This document shows, in pieces, positions 50,936 through 59,269 of a stretch of 64,000 nt of DNA. The DNA comes from Bradyrhizobium niftali. Lineage in GTDB: Bacteria; Pseudomonadota; Alphaproteobacteria; Rhizobiales; Xanthobacteraceae. Within the stretch, counting starts at the first letter, position 1; the number at the start of each line of letters is the position of its first letter. The notes under the pieces are model-generated. The model was given only the letters and a program-made list of their open reading frames with translations. It searched no databases and had not been told where the DNA came from. The stretch spans positions 1-64,000 of the forward strand of contig NZ_SPQT01000008.1 of assembly GCF_004571025.1 (NCBI RefSeq), given 5' to 3'. The position numbers and the translations under genes are program-made.

Positions 50936-51781
50936 TTACGCTCCCCCGGCGCGCCCGAAGGCGTCCTGCCAGCGCAGGAAGGGCGCGGATCCGACCTCGA
51001 TCAGCCAGTCCGTGAGCTTGCCAAGCATGGCGAAGATCACGATGGCGGCGAGGATCTGCGCGGGCTTGCCGAGCTGCTGACCGTCGAGCAGGAGATAGCC
51101 GAGGCCTTCGGAGGCGCCGATCAATTCGGCCGCCACCACGAACATCCAGCCGAGACCGAGGCCGACGCGCAAGGAGACGACATAGGCCGGCAGCACCGCG
51201 GGCAGCAGGATGCGGCGGATCATCGCCGGTCCGGACAGGCGGAAGGTGCGGCCGACCTCGACGATCTTGCGATCGACCGAGAGGATCGCGCCCATGACGC
51301 CGAGATAGACCGGGAAGAACACGCCGACCGCGATCAGCGCGATCTTCGAGGTCTCGAAGATGCCGAGCCAGAGGATGAACAGCGGCACCCAAGCCAGCGA
51401 GGGTATCGCGCGAAGCGCCTGCACGGTCGGATCGAGCAGCCGGCGCGCCAGCGACCAATAGCCTGAGATCGCCCCGAGCAGCGTGCCGGCGACGACGCCG
51501 AACGCGAAGCCGAGGCCGACGCGCCACAGCGTCGCGGCGATGTGACGAACGAGTTCGCCGGAGCGGGCGAGATCAACGATGGTGACAAGGACGCGCGAGG
51601 GCGGCGGCACCAGCCGGCCGTTGGACCAGCCAGACCACACCACGAGCTCCCAGCCGAGCGCGAGCGCGAGCGGCAACAGCACACCCAGCACCGGCCGCGC
51701 GTAACGCGCGACGCGCGAGGGCGCAGCGGCGCTCTCGGCCGTATCAGAGGATCGTTGCAAGGCAGGCGCGTCGGAGATCAT
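50936..51781 (-). CDS. ssuC: ABC transporter permease, SsuC type
   Basis: 281-aa inner-membrane permease with about six helices. The EAA-type loop that contacts the ATPase is seen in EVGRTFRLSGPAMIRRILLPAVLPAYVVSLR. ALRAIPSLAWVPLFILWLGI is typical of the nitrate/sulfonate/taurine (TauC/SsuC) family. Start at 51781 (MISDAPALQ) selected over an upstream ATG that lies inside a repeat. The binding-protein gene is upstream, with a repeat between. Confidence 0.88.
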   Translation of the reverse strand: MISDAPALQRSSDTAESAAAPSRVARYARPVLGVLLPLALALGWELVVWSGWSNGRLVPPPSRVLVTIVDLARSGELVRHIAATLWRVGLGFAFGVVAGTLLGAISGYWSLARRLLDPTVQALRAIPSLAWVPLFILWLGIFETSKIALIAVGVFFPVYLGVMGAILSVDRKIVEVGRTFRLSGPAMIRRILLPAVLPAYVVSLRVGLGLGWMFVVAAELIGASEGLGYLLLDGQQLGKPAQILAAIVIFAMLGKLTDWLIEVGSAPFLRWQDAFGRAGGA

Positions 51782-51840
51782 GGCCGGTAGGAAGCGCGTC
51801 TGGTCAGGGAATGCAACACTACTATTGCCGCGCTTTCTTG

Positions 51841-51974
51841 CGTCGTCCCCGCGAAGGCGGGGACCCATAACCACAGGGAGACGTGGTTACGGGGAGTCGG
51901 AGTTACCGCCTTCGTACCACAACCGCTCCCTGGGGGTATGGGTCCCGGGCTCGCTTCGCGCCCCGGGACGACGA
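51841..51974. repeat. Composite palindromic repeat between ssuA and ssuC
   Basis: Copy of the CGTCGTCCC family: arms CGTCGTCCCCGCG and CGCGCCCCGGGACGACG with an internal ACCCATAACCAC segment. Inside an operon it could form an mRNA hairpin that leaves more SsuA than SsuC, as is needed for a binding protein. Confidence 0.65.
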
Positions 51975-52013
51975 CGGTGTTTGCTGCGGCAGCTACGCTC
52001 TTCCCAACCGCCC

Positions 52014-52985
52014 TCAATTCGTCGGCAGCGGGACCTGGTCGTCGATCAGCGCGTCCAACGTCGCCTTCACGTCGACCTTGGCGTCGACGACTCCCGCCTG
52101 CTGCAACGCCAGGCCCGCGGCGAGGATCGACTCGCGCTGGGGCGCGCCGATGTGACTATGCGTCAGCTCGGTGCGTTCCTTGAGCTGCTTGTCGACGACG
52201 GCCTCGGGAAGCTTGGTCACGGCGATGAAGGTCTTCTTGAGATCGTCGTAGTTCGCCAACGAATATTTGCGCGCCTCTTCGTAAGTTGCGAGCACGCGGC
52301 GGGCGATGTCCGGATAGTCCTTCAGGAACTGCTCGCGCACATTGAGGATGCCCCAGGTGTTGGCGTCGGCCTTGCGATAGAACAGCCTGGCGCCTTCCTC
52401 CACCTCGGCCTGCGCCATCATCGGATCGAGCCCGGCCCAGGCATCGACATCGCCGCGGATCAGCGCGGTCTTGCCGTCGGCGTGCTGGAGCAGCACCGGC
52501 GTGATGTCCTTTTCGGTGAGGCCGGCACCAAGCAGCGCGCGCACTAGGAAGATGTGCGGATCGGTGCCGCGCGTCACCGCGACGCGCTTGCCCTTGAGAT
52601 CCGCAACGCTCGCGATCTTGGACTCCTTGCCCGTCACCAGCGCGGTCCATTCGGGACGCGAATAGACGTAGATCGACTTGATCGGGTTGCCGTTGATCTT
52701 CGCCACCAGCGCCGCCGAGCCCGCGGTCGAGCCGAAATCGATCGAGCCGGCATTGAGGAATTCGAGCGCCTTGTTGGAGCCGGCCGACTGCACCCAGGTG
52801 ATGGTGATGCCGTCCTTGGCGAACTCCTTCTCCAGGAGCCCCTTCTGCTTCAGGACCAGCGACACCGGGTTGTAGGTCGCCCAGTCGATGCGGATTTCCT
52901 TGAGCGGATCGGCCGCCCGCGCGGCGGGGGTCATGGCGAGCGCCATTGCTCCCGCCAACAGAATGCGTCGTGTCACCTTGGTCAT
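52014..52985 (-). CDS. ssuA: Aliphatic-sulfonate-type ABC substrate-binding protein
   Basis: 323-aa periplasmic binding protein with an N-terminal signal (MTKVTRRILLAGAMALAM... AARA) that contains two arginines and could use either Sec or Tat. The NMT1/SsuA-type ligand domain is recognised from IRIDWATYNPVSLVLKQKGLLEKEF and LKGKRVAVTRGTDPHIFLV. AGGAGG precedes the ATG. It is the first gene of ssuA-ssuC-ssuB. No ssuD or ssuE monooxygenase gene is present, so the actual ligand could be another sulfonate, taurine or a nitrile-like compound. Confidence 0.87.
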   Translation of the reverse strand: MTKVTRRILLAGAMALAMTPAARAADPLKEIRIDWATYNPVSLVLKQKGLLEKEFAKDGITITWVQSAGSNKALEFLNAGSIDFGSTAGSAALVAKINGNPIKSIYVYSRPEWTALVTGKESKIASVADLKGKRVAVTRGTDPHIFLVRALLGAGLTEKDITPVLLQHADGKTALIRGDVDAWAGLDPMMAQAEVEEGARLFYRKADANTWGILNVREQFLKDYPDIARRVLATYEEARKYSLANYDDLKKTFIAVTKLPEAVVDKQLKERTELTHSHIGAPQRESILAAGLALQQAGVVDAKVDVKATLDALIDDQVPLPTN

Positions 52986-53173
52986 GCCCGGCCTCCTCAA
53001 AAACTTCATTGTTTTTCAATGAGTTATATCTAGAGGTCAACGAGAAAATCCCACCCTTGAAGGCGGGTCGCCCGAGAACAACTTTGCCCGATGCCGGGCT
53101 TTTCAAGCATGGAACGACTATTGCCAGCGAATGGCGGGTGACAGCGCCTGTCACCTCTTATATCCGATGAGGC

Positions 53174-55963
53174 ATGGACAGCGTCGCGACACAGCACAAG
53201 CAAGAGGTGGACGATCGCTTCGACACCGCGCGGATCACCGCCGCGGTCGATGCGCTTGCCGAAAAGCACAACGGACGCGAGGACGCGTTCCGCACCGCCA
53301 TGGCGCAACTGCTCAAGGCCGAGCTGATCGCGTCGCGCGCCGCCGCACAGGCGATCCTGCTGAAGGACCGCCATGGCCGTCGCTGCGCCGAGCGGCTGTG
53401 CCATGTGCAGGACGAGATCATCCGCATCCTCTATTCGGCGGCGACCCGCCATCTCTACCGCTCGCCGATCCCGAGCGGCGCCGAGCGCATGGCGGTGGTG
53501 GCGACCGGCGGCTATGGCCGCGGCCTGATGGCGCCGGAATCGGACATCGATCTGCTCTTCATCCTGCCCTACAAGCAGACGGCCTGGGGCGAGCAGGTCG
53601 CCGAGGCGATCCTCTATTGCCTCTGGGACATGGGGCTGAAGGTCGGACACGCCACGCGCTCGGTCGACGAATCGATCCGGCAGGCGCGCGGCGACATGAC
53701 GATCCGCACCGCGATCCTGGAGACGCGCTTCCTGACCGGCGACCAGCCGCTCTATGACGAGCTGGTCGAACGCTTCGACAAGGAAGTGGTGCAGGGCACG
53801 GCGTCCGAATTCGTCACCGCAAAGCTCGCCGAGCGCGAGGAGCGGCACCGCCGCGGCGGCCAGTCGCGCTACCTGGTCGAACCCAACGTCAAGGACGGCA
53901 AGGGCGCCTTGCGCGACCTGCACACGCTGTTCTGGATCGCCAAGTACGTCTATCGCGTCCGCGACACCGACGAATTGGTCGAGCGCGGCGTGTTCGACGC
54001 GCAGGAATATCGCAGCTTCCGCCGCTGCGCCGATTTCCTCTGGTCGGTGCGCTGCAATCTGCATTTCTACTGCGGCCGTGCCGAGGAGCGCCTCTCCTTC
54101 GACCTCCAGCGCGAGATCGCGATCCGGCTCGGCTACACCTCGCATCCCGGCATGCAGGACGTCGAGCGGTTCATGAAGCACTACTTCCTGGTCGCCAAGG
54201 AAGTCGGCAACCTCACCGCCATTCTCTGCGCCAAGCTCGAGGACCAGCAGGCCAAGCCTGCGCCGGTCTTGAGCCGGATGATGGCGCGGCTGCGCCCGAC
54301 CCCGGTCAAGCGACGCGTCCCCGACAGCGACGACTTCATCGTCGACAACAACCGCATCAACGTCGCCGCGCCCGACGTCTTCAAGCACGATCCGGTCAAC
54401 CTGATCCGCATCTTCCGCCTGGCGCAGAAGAACAACCTCGCCTTCCATCCCGACGCGATGCGCGACGTGACGCGCTCGCTCGGCCTGATCAACGCCCAGC
54501 TTCGCGAGAACCCCGAAGCTAACCGCCTGTTCATGGAGATCTTGACCTCCGACAACGCGGAGATCGTGCTGCGGCGCATGAACGAGACCGGCGTGCTCGG
54601 CCATTTCATCCGCGCCTTCGGCAAGATCGTCTCGATGATGCAGTTCAACATGTATCATCACTACACCGTCGACGAGCATTTGATCCGCTGCATCGGCTTC
54701 CTCCAGGACATCGAGCGGGGCGGCATCGAGGAGTTCGCGCTGGCGAGCGACCTGATGCGCAAGTCCCGGCCCGAGCACCGCTCCGTGATCTACATCGCCA
54801 CGCTCTTGCACGACGTCGCCAAGGGCCGGCCGGAGGATCACTCGATCGCCGGCGCCAAGGTGGCGCGGCGGCTGTGCCCGCGGCTCGGCTTCAGCGCGGC
54901 CGACACCGAGCTCGTGGCCTGGCTGATCGAGGAGCATCTGACCATGTCCACGGTCGCGCAGTCGCGTGACCTGTCGGACCGCAAGACCATCGAGAATTTC
55001 GCGGCCGTGGTGCAGTCGGTCGAGCAGATGAAGCTGCTGACGATCCTCACCACCGCCGACATCCGCGGCGTCGGCCCGGGCGTATGGAACGGCTGGAAGG
55101 CGCAGCTGTTGCGCTCGCTTTATTACGAAACCGAGCCGGTGCTGACCGGCGGCTTCTCGGAGGTCGATCGGGGCAAACGCCTCGTGGCCGCACATGCCGA
55201 ATTCCGCATGGCCTTCGCCGAATGGCCGGCGGACGAGCTCGATGCCTATATCGCCCGGCACTATCCGGCCTATTGGCTCAAGGTCGAGCTGCCGCGCAAG
55301 ATCCGCCACGCCCGCTTCGTCCGCTCCAGCGAGCAGGCCGGCCACAAGCTCGCGATCAATGTCGGCTTCGACGAGGTGCGCGGCGTCACCGAGCTGACCA
55401 TCTTCGCCGCCGACCATCCCTGGCTGCTGTCGATCATCGCGGGCGCCTGCGCCTCCGCCGGCGCCAACATCGTCGACGCCCAGATCTACACCACGACCGA
55501 CGGCCGCGCGCTCGACACGATCTCGATCTCCCGGGAATACGACCGCGACGAGGACGAGGGACGGCGCGCCACCCGGATCGGCGAGATGATCGAGGACGTG
55601 CTCGAAGGCAAGCTGCGCCTGCCCGAGGTGGTGGCGCGGCGCACCGTGCGCAGCAAGGCGCGGCCCTTCGTGATCGAGCCGGAAGTGACCATCAACAACC
55701 AGTGGTCCGACCGCTACACCGTGATCGAGGTGTCCGGTCTCGACCGGCCCGGCCTGCTCTACGAGCTGACCACCGCGATCTCGAAGCTCAACCTCAACAT
55801 CGCCTCCGCCCACGTCGCGACCTTCGGCGAGCGCGCGCGCGACGTATTCTACGTCACCGACCTGCTCGGCGCGCAGATCAACGCGCCGACCCGCCAGTCC
55901 GCGATCAAGAGCGCGCTGACCCATGTGATGGCCGGCGACAAGGCGGTTCAGCCGGCGGCGTGA
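53174..55963 (+). CDS. glnD: PII uridylyltransferase / uridylyl-removing enzyme
   Basis: 929-aa sensor of glutamine that adds UMP to PII proteins when nitrogen is short and removes it when nitrogen is ample. Nucleotidyltransferase motif GGYGRGLMAPESDIDLLF (about 109-126), a central HD phosphohydrolase (LLHDVAKGRPEDHS), and two C-terminal ACT domains (VTELTIFAADHPWLLSIIAG and VIEVSGLDRPGLLYELTTAI). ATG at 53174 with a weak Shine-Dalgarno. Full length for alphaproteobacteria. Confidence 0.97.
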   Translation: MDSVATQHKQEVDDRFDTARITAAVDALAEKHNGREDAFRTAMAQLLKAELIASRAAAQAILLKDRHGRRCAERLCHVQDEIIRILYSAATRHLYRSPIPSGAERMAVVATGGYGRGLMAPESDIDLLFILPYKQTAWGEQVAEAILYCLWDMGLKVGHATRSVDESIRQARGDMTIRTAILETRFLTGDQPLYDELVERFDKEVVQGTASEFVTAKLAEREERHRRGGQSRYLVEPNVKDGKGALRDLHTLFWIAKYVYRVRDTDELVERGVFDAQEYRSFRRCADFLWSVRCNLHFYCGRAEERLSFDLQREIAIRLGYTSHPGMQDVERFMKHYFLVAKEVGNLTAILCAKLEDQQAKPAPVLSRMMARLRPTPVKRRVPDSDDFIVDNNRINVAAPDVFKHDPVNLIRIFRLAQKNNLAFHPDAMRDVTRSLGLINAQLRENPEANRLFMEILTSDNAEIVLRRMNETGVLGHFIRAFGKIVSMMQFNMYHHYTVDEHLIRCIGFLQDIERGGIEEFALASDLMRKSRPEHRSVIYIATLLHDVAKGRPEDHSIAGAKVARRLCPRLGFSAADTELVAWLIEEHLTMSTVAQSRDLSDRKTIENFAAVVQSVEQMKLLTILTTADIRGVGPGVWNGWKAQLLRSLYYETEPVLTGGFSEVDRGKRLVAAHAEFRMAFAEWPADELDAYIARHYPAYWLKVELPRKIRHARFVRSSEQAGHKLAINVGFDEVRGVTELTIFAADHPWLLSIIAGACASAGANIVDAQIYTTTDGRALDTISISREYDRDEDEGRRATRIGEMIEDVLEGKLRLPEVVARRTVRSKARPFVIEPEVTINNQWSDRYTVIEVSGLDRPGLLYELTTAISKLNLNIASAHVATFGERARDVFYVTDLLGAQINAPTRQSAIKSALTHVMAGDKAVQPAA

Positions 55964-55968
55964 CGGCG

Positions 55969-56116
55969 GTCGCGCGCCCCTCTCTCCCCTCGTCATTCCG
56001 GGGCGCGCGTAGCGCGAACCCGGAATCCATTCATCCGCGAAGTTGGTGGCGCGATGGATTCCGGGCTCGCCGCTGCGCGGCGCCCCGGAATGACGAGGAG
56101 AGAGGTTGCGCGCGCT
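55969..56116. repeat. Long palindromic repeat between glnD and ogt
   Basis: Inverted repeat with arms CTCGTCATTCCGGGGCG and CGCCCCGGAATGACGAG that extend through CTCTCTCC/GGAGAGAG to GCGCGC. It contains two inner hairpins. It lies between convergent genes and probably ends both transcripts. Confidence 0.75.
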
Positions 56117-56122
56117 ACGCCT

Positions 56123-56653
56123 TCAAACCTCCACCCCCTCATGCCGCAGCAGCCAGCGCTTGCGCTCCAGACCGCCGCCATACTTCACCAGCGAGCCGTT
56201 GGCGCCGATCAGGCGATGACAGGGCAGCACCACGCTGATCGGGTTGGAGCCGTTGGCATGGCCGACGGCGCGAATGGCCTTGGGCGTGTCGATCTTCGCG
56301 GCGAGCGTGCCGTAACTCATCGTGGTGCCGGCGGGGATCTTGGCAAGCGCGGTCCAGACCTTTTGCTGGAACGGTGTGCCGGCGATGCGCCATGCGATGG
56401 CCGAAAGCCTTCCGAGATCGCCGGCGAAGTAATCCGACAGCGCGGCCTTCATCGCTGCCGGCGCGGAGCGCTCGCTCAGATCCACCGCGCCGTAATGCAG
56501 GCGCAGCAGCTCGCGCATGCGGTGCTCGTAGTCGTCCCAGTCGAGCGCGCGCAGGGCGCCCTCGTCGTCGGTGACGAGCAGAGCGGTTCCGATCGGCGTC
56601 GCCAGACGATCGAGGCCGAAACTCTCGGGCGGAGATGCTGATCGACCGGCCAT
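56123..56653 (-). CDS. ogt: Methylated-DNA--protein-cysteine methyltransferase
   Basis: 176-aa suicide repair protein that takes the alkyl group from O6-alkylguanine onto a cysteine. The active-site motif PCHRLIG is preceded by AIRAVGHANGSNPISVVL, with the helix-turn-helix KIPAGTTMSYGTLAAKI. The N-terminal domain is of the Ogt rather than Ada type; there is no Ada zinc domain. Convergent with glnD, divergent from the DUF1304 gene. Confidence 0.93.
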   Translation of the reverse strand: MAGRSASPPESFGLDRLATPIGTALLVTDDEGALRALDWDDYEHRMRELLRLHYGAVDLSERSAPAAMKAALSDYFAGDLGRLSAIAWRIAGTPFQQKVWTALAKIPAGTTMSYGTLAAKIDTPKAIRAVGHANGSNPISVVLPCHRLIGANGSLVKYGGGLERKRWLLRHEGVEV

Positions 56654-56741
56654 TGCACACCATCAATTCGGAACAGGCATCGCAATTGCCATGCCGGACG
56701 TGCTACCGTCCACCCGAAAGCTGACGCTGGGGGAGCTCAAC

Positions 56742-57104
56742 TTGAATCTGATCGCCAATATCCTGGTGGCGCTGGTTGCCGCGCTGCACGCCTACTTCCT
56801 GATCCTGGAGATGTTCCTCTGGGACAAGCCGCAGGGCTTGAAGGTCTTTCGCAATACGCCGGAGAAGGCCGCGATCACGAAGGTGATGGCTGCCAATCAG
56901 GGCCTCTATAACGGCTTCCTCGCCGCCGGCCTGATCTGGGGCTTGCTTCACGGCAACCCGGCCTTCGCATTCCAGATCAAGGCATTCTTCCTGCTCTGCG
57001 TGATCGTGGCCGGCGCCTATGGCGCGGCAACCGTCAGCACGCGCATCCTGATCGTGCAGGCGCTGCCGGCGGCCATCGCGCTGGTGGCATTGTTCCTGGC
57101 CTGA
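56742..57104 (+). CDS. DUF1304 family membrane protein
   Basis: 120-aa protein with four membrane helices (LIANILVALVAALHAYFLI, YNGFLAAGLIWGLL, IKAFFLLCVIVAGAYGA, ALPAAIALVALFL) and the conserved acidic EMFLW just after helix 1. A TTG start at 56742, six bases after GGGGGAG, gives the usual family length. An ATG at 56691 would add 17 residues. The family has no proven function. Confidence 0.75.
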   Translation: MNLIANILVALVAALHAYFLILEMFLWDKPQGLKVFRNTPEKAAITKVMAANQGLYNGFLAAGLIWGLLHGNPAFAFQIKAFFLLCVIVAGAYGAATVSTRILIVQALPAAIALVALFLA

Positions 57105-57265
57105 GACTGCTGGTTAATTTCCTTGCCCTGAGACGCTACGGCGCAGCGCCGCGATCCTTGCGCGACGGCGAACGTTCCTCCACACTCTTCGGCAGCGATG
57201 GCGACCGTTGCAATCAACGGAAAAAGACCGTCGGCCGGAAATTCCGTCAGGAGGAACAACCCAAT

Positions 57266-58492
57266 ATGAGCAATCGCAGAGCCTTCATAACTGCCACGGC
57301 GGCGCTCGCCTTCGCGTTCTCCGCCAGCCAAGCCCTCGCCCAGAAGAAATATGACACCGGCGCGAGCGACACCGAGATCAAGATCGGCCAGACCGTGCCG
57401 TTCTCCGGCGCCTATTCCGTCTATGCCAATATCGGCAAGACCCAGGCCGCCTACTTCAAGATGATCAACGATCAGGGCGGCATCAACGGCCGCAAGATCA
57501 ATTTGATCCAGTACGACGATGCCTATTCGCCGCCGAAGACGGTCGAGCAGGTGCGCAAGCTCGTCGAAGGCGACGAAGTGCTGTTCACCTTCCAGATCAT
57601 CGGCACGGCCGCGAACGCCGCCGTGCAAAAATATCTCAACAGCAAGAAGATCCCGCAGCTGCTGGCCTCGACCGGCGCCGCACGCTTCAACGATCCGCAG
57701 AACTATCCCTGGACCATCGCCTACAATCCCAACTACGTGTCCGAGGGACGCATCTACGCCAAGTACATTCTCGCCAATCACCCCAATGCCAAGATCGGCG
57801 TGCTCTACCAGAACGACGACATGGGCCGCGACTATCTCGCCGGCCTCAAGAGCGGCCTCGGCGACAAGGCCGCCGGCATGATTGTCGGCGAAGTGTCCTA
57901 CGAGGTCACCGACCCGACCGTCGATTCGCAGGTGGTCAAGCTGAAGTCGCTCGGCGCCGATCTCTTCTACGATGCCTCGACGCCGAAGTTCGCGGCGCAG
58001 GCCATCAAGAAGGTGGCCGAGCTCGGCTGGACGCCGGTGCACATCCTCGACATCAATGCGAGTCCGATCTCGGCGACGCTGAAGCCGGCCGGCCTCGACA
58101 TTTCCAAGGGCATCATCTCGACCCAATACGGCAAGGAGCCGAGTGACCCGCAGTGGAAGGACGATCCGGGCGTGAAGGCCTTCTTCGCCTTCATGGACAA
58201 GTATTTCCCCGAAGGCGACAAGCTCAACACGGTCAACACCTATGCTTATTCGGTCGCCGAGTTGCTGACGCAGGTGCTGAAACAGTGCGGCGACGACCTG
58301 TCGCGTGAGAACGTGATGAAGCAGGTCGCCAACATCAAGGACTTCACCCCGAGCTTCGCGCTGCCCGGCATCAAGATCAACACCGGACCGAACGATTATC
58401 GCGTCAACAAGCAGATGCAGATGATGAAGTTCAACGGCGAGCGCTGGGAGCTGTTCGGCCCGATCATCGAGGACAACGGCCCGGCGGGCTAG
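57266..58492 (+). CDS. Branched-chain amino acid-type ABC substrate-binding protein
   Basis: 408-aa periplasmic binding protein (LivJ/LivK family) with a signal peptide ending near ASQALAQ. The ligand-binding fold is evident from IKIGQTVPFSGAYSVYANIGKTQ, GGINGRKINLIQYDDAYSP and a type I receptor core. AGGAGG lies 12 bases before the ATG. No permease or ATPase gene is next to it, an orphan arrangement common in Bradyrhizobium. The ligand may be an amino acid, amide or aromatic acid. Confidence 0.9.
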   Translation: MSNRRAFITATAALAFAFSASQALAQKKYDTGASDTEIKIGQTVPFSGAYSVYANIGKTQAAYFKMINDQGGINGRKINLIQYDDAYSPPKTVEQVRKLVEGDEVLFTFQIIGTAANAAVQKYLNSKKIPQLLASTGAARFNDPQNYPWTIAYNPNYVSEGRIYAKYILANHPNAKIGVLYQNDDMGRDYLAGLKSGLGDKAAGMIVGEVSYEVTDPTVDSQVVKLKSLGADLFYDASTPKFAAQAIKKVAELGWTPVHILDINASPISATLKPAGLDISKGIISTQYGKEPSDPQWKDDPGVKAFFAFMDKYFPEGDKLNTVNTYAYSVAELLTQVLKQCGDDLSRENVMKQVANIKDFTPSFALPGIKINTGPNDYRVNKQMQMMKFNGERWELFGPIIEDNGPAG

Positions 58493-58505
58493 CGACACAA
58501 ACGGT

Positions 58506-58651
58506 TTCGTAGGGTGGGTTAGCCGGGCAGATGCGCGAAGCGAATCTGCTCGGCGCAACCCACCACTGTCTCTATCCGCGGTGACAGGATTGGTGGGTTA
58601 CGCCTAGCGGACTGCGCTTCGCGTAGCCGCAAGGCTAACCCACCCTACGAA
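58506..58651. repeat. Long palindromic repeat (TTCGTAGGGTGGGTTAGCC ... complement)
   Basis: Outer arms of 19 nt at 58506-58524 and 58633-58651 are perfect complements. Inside are two further GGTGGGTT/AACCCACC pairs. It lies between the convergent ends of the livJ-like and DUF1330 genes. Same family as 13606-13642, 13895-13925 and 44953-44984. Confidence 0.75.
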
Positions 58652-58663
58652 CTTGTGCGGCGT

Positions 58664-59089
58664 CTACTTCGGTATCTCCCCAAAATTCTTCCCCACCGGC
58701 AACACCGCGTGCCGGATCAGCCGCGAATCCTCCACGGCGGCCTGACGGTGCTTCACCGCCTCGCGGTAGACGGGATCGCGGATCATCTCGACGAAGGCGG
58801 CGACGCTTGGGTATTCGGCGATGAAGCAATGGTCCCAGCGTTCTTCCTGCGGGCCGATCAGCATCAGCTCGAACCTGCCCTGCCAGACGATGCGGCCGCC
58901 GAGGCGTTCGAACACCGGGCCGCTCTCGCGGCCATAGGCCGCATAGGCCTCCGCGCCGCTCGCCTTGCGGCCGTCCGGATAGGCAGCGTCCTTGCGCAGG
59001 CGCACCAGATTGAGCATGTGGATCGGGCCCGGGCGGTCGTTGTCCCGGAATTGCGCAAAAATCTCCTTGGTCGGATCGATGTGGCCCAT
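58664..59089 (-). CDS. DUF1330-family protein
   Basis: 141-aa ferredoxin-like (dimeric alpha/beta-barrel) protein. GPIHMLNLVRLRKDAAYPDGR, AYAAYGRESGPVFERLGGRIVW and FIAEYPSVAAFVEMIRDPVYREAV are typical of DUF1330. The biochemical role is not known; relatives are small cofactor-free enzymes or binding proteins. ATG at 59089, transcribed away from the PBP1A gene. Confidence 0.8.
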   Translation of the reverse strand: MGHIDPTKEIFAQFRDNDRPGPIHMLNLVRLRKDAAYPDGRKASGAEAYAAYGRESGPVFERLGGRIVWQGRFELMLIGPQEERWDHCFIAEYPSVAAFVEMIRDPVYREAVKHRQAAVEDSRLIRHAVLPVGKNFGEIPK

Positions 59090-59269
59090 AGGTACTCCCT
59101 CGCGTGTTCCCTCTCGCTTTGTGGCGGCGATCCTAGCTTCGCCGTCCGATGAGCGGAACTGCGGCGGGCGAATGCCGCACCTCCTAATCGCGCGTTAACG
59201 TCTGGGTAACCGGGCCTTAAACAGCGACCGCTAGCGTGCGGCGGGGCGGACTGACCGGGCGTTTTGCTT

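Noticed and set aside
53030..55996. 988-residue minus-strand frame opposite glnD
   Set aside because: Typical antisense frame of high-GC coding DNA; glnD has full domain motifs on the plus strand.
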